Positions 62,414 through 64,000 of a stretch of DNA of 64,000 bases are shown one piece after another. A model generated the notes under the pieces. The model worked only from the letters and a program-made list of their open reading frames with translations. It was not told the origin of the DNA and ran no database searches. The translations under genes and the position numbers were made by a program. The number at the start of each line of letters is the position of its first letter. The stretch's first letter is position 1. The stretch comes from Klebsiella michiganensis (GTDB lineage: Bacteria > Pseudomonadota > Gammaproteobacteria > Enterobacterales > Enterobacteriaceae), in the NCBI GenBank assembly GCA_000963575.1, contig CP011077.1:2914001-2978000 (forward strand). The letters are read 5' to 3'.

Positions 62414-63952
62414 TTATGACAATATTATGACCTGCTCGCGGAGCACATCCGCCACGCTTTGTGCCGTCGCCGCGCTCAGCAACTTCTCGCGGAAGGATTC
62501 ATGCATCAGCTGCCGGGCTAAAACTGAGAAAATCCGCATATGCTGCGCCTGCTCCTGGTCGCTGAGCGTCAGCATAATCACCAGTTGTACCTCCACGTCA
62601 TCTCCCCAGTCCAGCGGGTCTGCCAGCCGCAGGACAGAAATACTGCTGCGGGAGATCGCGGCAGACTTGCAGTGTGGAATGGCAATGGAAAAGCCCAGCG
62701 CGGTGGTAAAGACCGCCTCACGCTGCCAGATAGCCTGCTCGGCAAGCGTCGCGGAGGCCGCCCGCCGCTGAACCTCAAGATTATCCGTCAGCCGTTTAAT
62801 CACCTCGTGCTTATCACGAAGTTTTTCATCCATAAACACCAGCGCAGGGCTGACCATGCCCTCATCTTCGTTGGTGACCACAGCAGTGAGTTTTTTGCAC
62901 TCCAGCTCGTACCAGCGATGCGCCACGCCATCAGGTGCCGCCAGCACAAAACCGTGCCCGGCGCCAAGCAAGTACTGCCCTGCCCCAGCGGCAAAAAGCG
63001 GTTTCGTCGAGTCCAGGCATAATAACGGCGTCGAAAATACCCGAGCGAGTATAGCGGTATGGGATGTTTCGCCGCCCGTCGGCATCACAATGCCCCGCAG
63101 GAATGGTCCGCGCAGCAGTAATAGCTGACCTGGCGTTAGTACGTCATCGCCAATGACCAGCGCGGCTTCATCCAGTTGCGGCAGCCCCAGCCGCGGGTCA
63201 CCGGTCAGTTCGGCCGCAACCCGCAGGCCCAAATCAAAAACATCCAGCTCCCGCTGACGCAAGTATTCACTGCCGCTTTGCCGGAAGGGCTCACGCAGTA
63301 AGTCCACCGCTTTAGCGAGCGCGGCCAGCGCATTGCGGGCATCTCCCCCGTGGAGCAGGCACTCCTCAACGGTTTCATCCTCCAGGAGCTGACTTTGCGC
63401 CTCCAGGATCTGCGCCGCCTCGTCCGCTTGATGGCGGATATCTTCCCGTAAATGCTGTCGCGCTGCCCGCAGGGCGGCGGTCAGATGCTGTTGCTGAATG
63501 GAAGAAGATTCCTCATCGTAGCGCCACGCCAGCGCGTGGAGATCGACCTGGGCAAAAAAGACGGCCTTTGCCAGCGCAGCCCCGGGGCTCACGCCCTTCC
63601 CTTGCCAGACGGGGGATCCACTTCGGGAAAGAAACACCGGCAGCGGCCGATCTTCTTCCACGGAGACCGCCAGCGGCGTGTCACTCTGCGCGAATTCATG
63701 CTCAATAAAATGGCCGAGCGCCTGCCGGGCCGCCTGCTCGTCAGGGCCCTCTATCAGCAACTGACACTCGTCGTCCCGGGCAACATCCGCGCCCACCAGG
63801 GCCAGAACGCGCTTTGCGTCGCCCCGGCGTGATTTAGTCTGGTTTACCAGCGTAACCGAGGAAATAAAGCGTGAGGCCTGCCGCTCAAGCGCGCTGGCCG
63901 GCCTGGCGTGAAGCCCGTTCACGAGCGGGCAACGAAATAACAATGTCTGCAT
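62414..63952 (-). CDS. PTS fusion protein HPr - EI N-domain - EIIA(Fru/Mtl), lacking the EI PEP-binding domain
   Basis: 512 residues. The HPr domain is at about 1-90, with His15 in GLHARPAS; the regulatory serine position is less clear. The EI N-terminal domain is at about 115-350, opening GKGVSPGAALAKAVFF, with phospho-histidine about His298 in GGETSHTAIL. An EIIA domain of the fructose/mannitol type is at about 365-512, with His about 427 in IAIPHCKSA. In FryA and PtsA/FrwA of E. coli (about 830 residues) a PEP-binding EI C-domain lies between the second and third parts; here it is missing cleanly. Phosphate must come from another EI or HPr. The membrane EIIBC partner is not in the window. 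Confidence 0.85.
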   Translation of the reverse strand: MQTLLFRCPLVNGLHARPASALERQASRFISSVTLVNQTKSRRGDAKRVLALVGADVARDDECQLLIEGPDEQAARQALGHFIEHEFAQSDTPLAVSVEEDRPLPVFLSRSGSPVWQGKGVSPGAALAKAVFFAQVDLHALAWRYDEESSSIQQQHLTAALRAARQHLREDIRHQADEAAQILEAQSQLLEDETVEECLLHGGDARNALAALAKAVDLLREPFRQSGSEYLRQRELDVFDLGLRVAAELTGDPRLGLPQLDEAALVIGDDVLTPGQLLLLRGPFLRGIVMPTGGETSHTAILARVFSTPLLCLDSTKPLFAAGAGQYLLGAGHGFVLAAPDGVAHRWYELECKKLTAVVTNEDEGMVSPALVFMDEKLRDKHEVIKRLTDNLEVQRRAASATLAEQAIWQREAVFTTALGFSIAIPHCKSAAISRSSISVLRLADPLDWGDDVEVQLVIMLTLSDQEQAQHMRIFSVLARQLMHESFREKLLSAATAQSVADVLREQVIILS

Positions 63953-64000
63953 GTGGATAGCCCCTTATTCAAATGAGCGAATTAGCCAGGAAACCGGAGT

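Overview
The window comes from a motile enterobacterium (Enterobacteriaceae). Most genes are recognisable orthologues of Escherichia/Salmonella genes and lie in the same order as the E. coli flagellar region III neighbourhood: yecR, ftnA, yecA, leuZ-cysT-glyW, pgsA, uvrC, uvrY, yecF, sdiA, tcyN, tcyL, dcyD, fliY, fliZ, fliA, fliC, fliD, fliS, fliT, amyA, yedD, yedE, yedF, fliE, fliF to fliR, rcsA, dsrB, yodD, dsrA, dgcQ, yodC, yedI, yedA, vsr, dcm, yedJ. The content that differs (lpxO, a second NupC-type transporter, a CoA transferase next to sdiA, a flagellin glycosylation island) argues against E. coli or Salmonella and fits an Enterobacter/Cedecea/Kosakonia-type genome. The species cannot be fixed from this sequence alone.

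Layout. 1-5 kb: end of a peptide-type ABC transporter operon and a chemoreceptor with a sigma-28 promoter. 5-10.5 kb: yecR, an MFS carrier, a DUF3574 lipoprotein, a NupC paralogue, ferritin with upstream Fur-box-like sites, a short YecA and an alpha/beta hydrolase. 10.5-15.7 kb: three tRNA genes, pgsA, uvrC-uvrY, yecF and sdiA. 15.7-20.5 kb: a CoA transferase and the cystine uptake/D-cysteine genes. 20.5-22 kb: fliZ-fliA. 22-31.9 kb: a five-gene island inserted between fliA and fliC, with two giant multidomain glycosyltransferases, a VioA-like sugar aminotransferase, a WbqC-family protein and a GNAT acetyltransferase. 31.9-35.4 kb: fliC (a very short flagellin) and fliDST. 35.4-41.2 kb: amyA, yedD, yedE-yedF, an RpiR regulator and a low-GC membrane gene, with a densely palindromic 470-nt gap after amyA. 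41.2-52.4 kb: fliE and the fliFGHIJK / fliLMNOPQR cluster. 52.4-64 kb: rcsA, lpxO, dsrB, yodD, the sRNA gene dsrA, dgcQ, yodC, yedI, yedA, vsr, dcm, yedJ and a PTS fusion protein.

How the parts work together. Most of the window builds, regulates or decorates the flagellum: FliA (sigma-28) and FliZ set the programme, and FliE-FliR form the basal body, switch and export gate. FliD/S/T cap the filament and chaperone export. The island probably makes a dTDP-4-amino-4,6-dideoxyhexose, N-acylates it and transfers it, with other sugars, to FliC. RcsA, DsrA, SdiA, UvrY and DgcQ are regulators that balance motility, capsule, stress and biofilm.

Most interesting points: (i) the glycosylation island, in which the second giant glycosyltransferase is a paralogue of the first that has lost the GT2 metal-binding motif; (ii) a branched, highly structured element between amyA and yedD with two hairpins carrying the same loop; (iii) a PTS fusion that keeps HPr, the EI N-domain and EIIA but lacks the PEP-binding half of EI; (iv) a chemoreceptor with almost no periplasmic sensor; (v) a perfect 17-bp palindrome between rcsA and lpxO. 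No insertion sequence, integrase, prophage gene or CRISPR array was seen.
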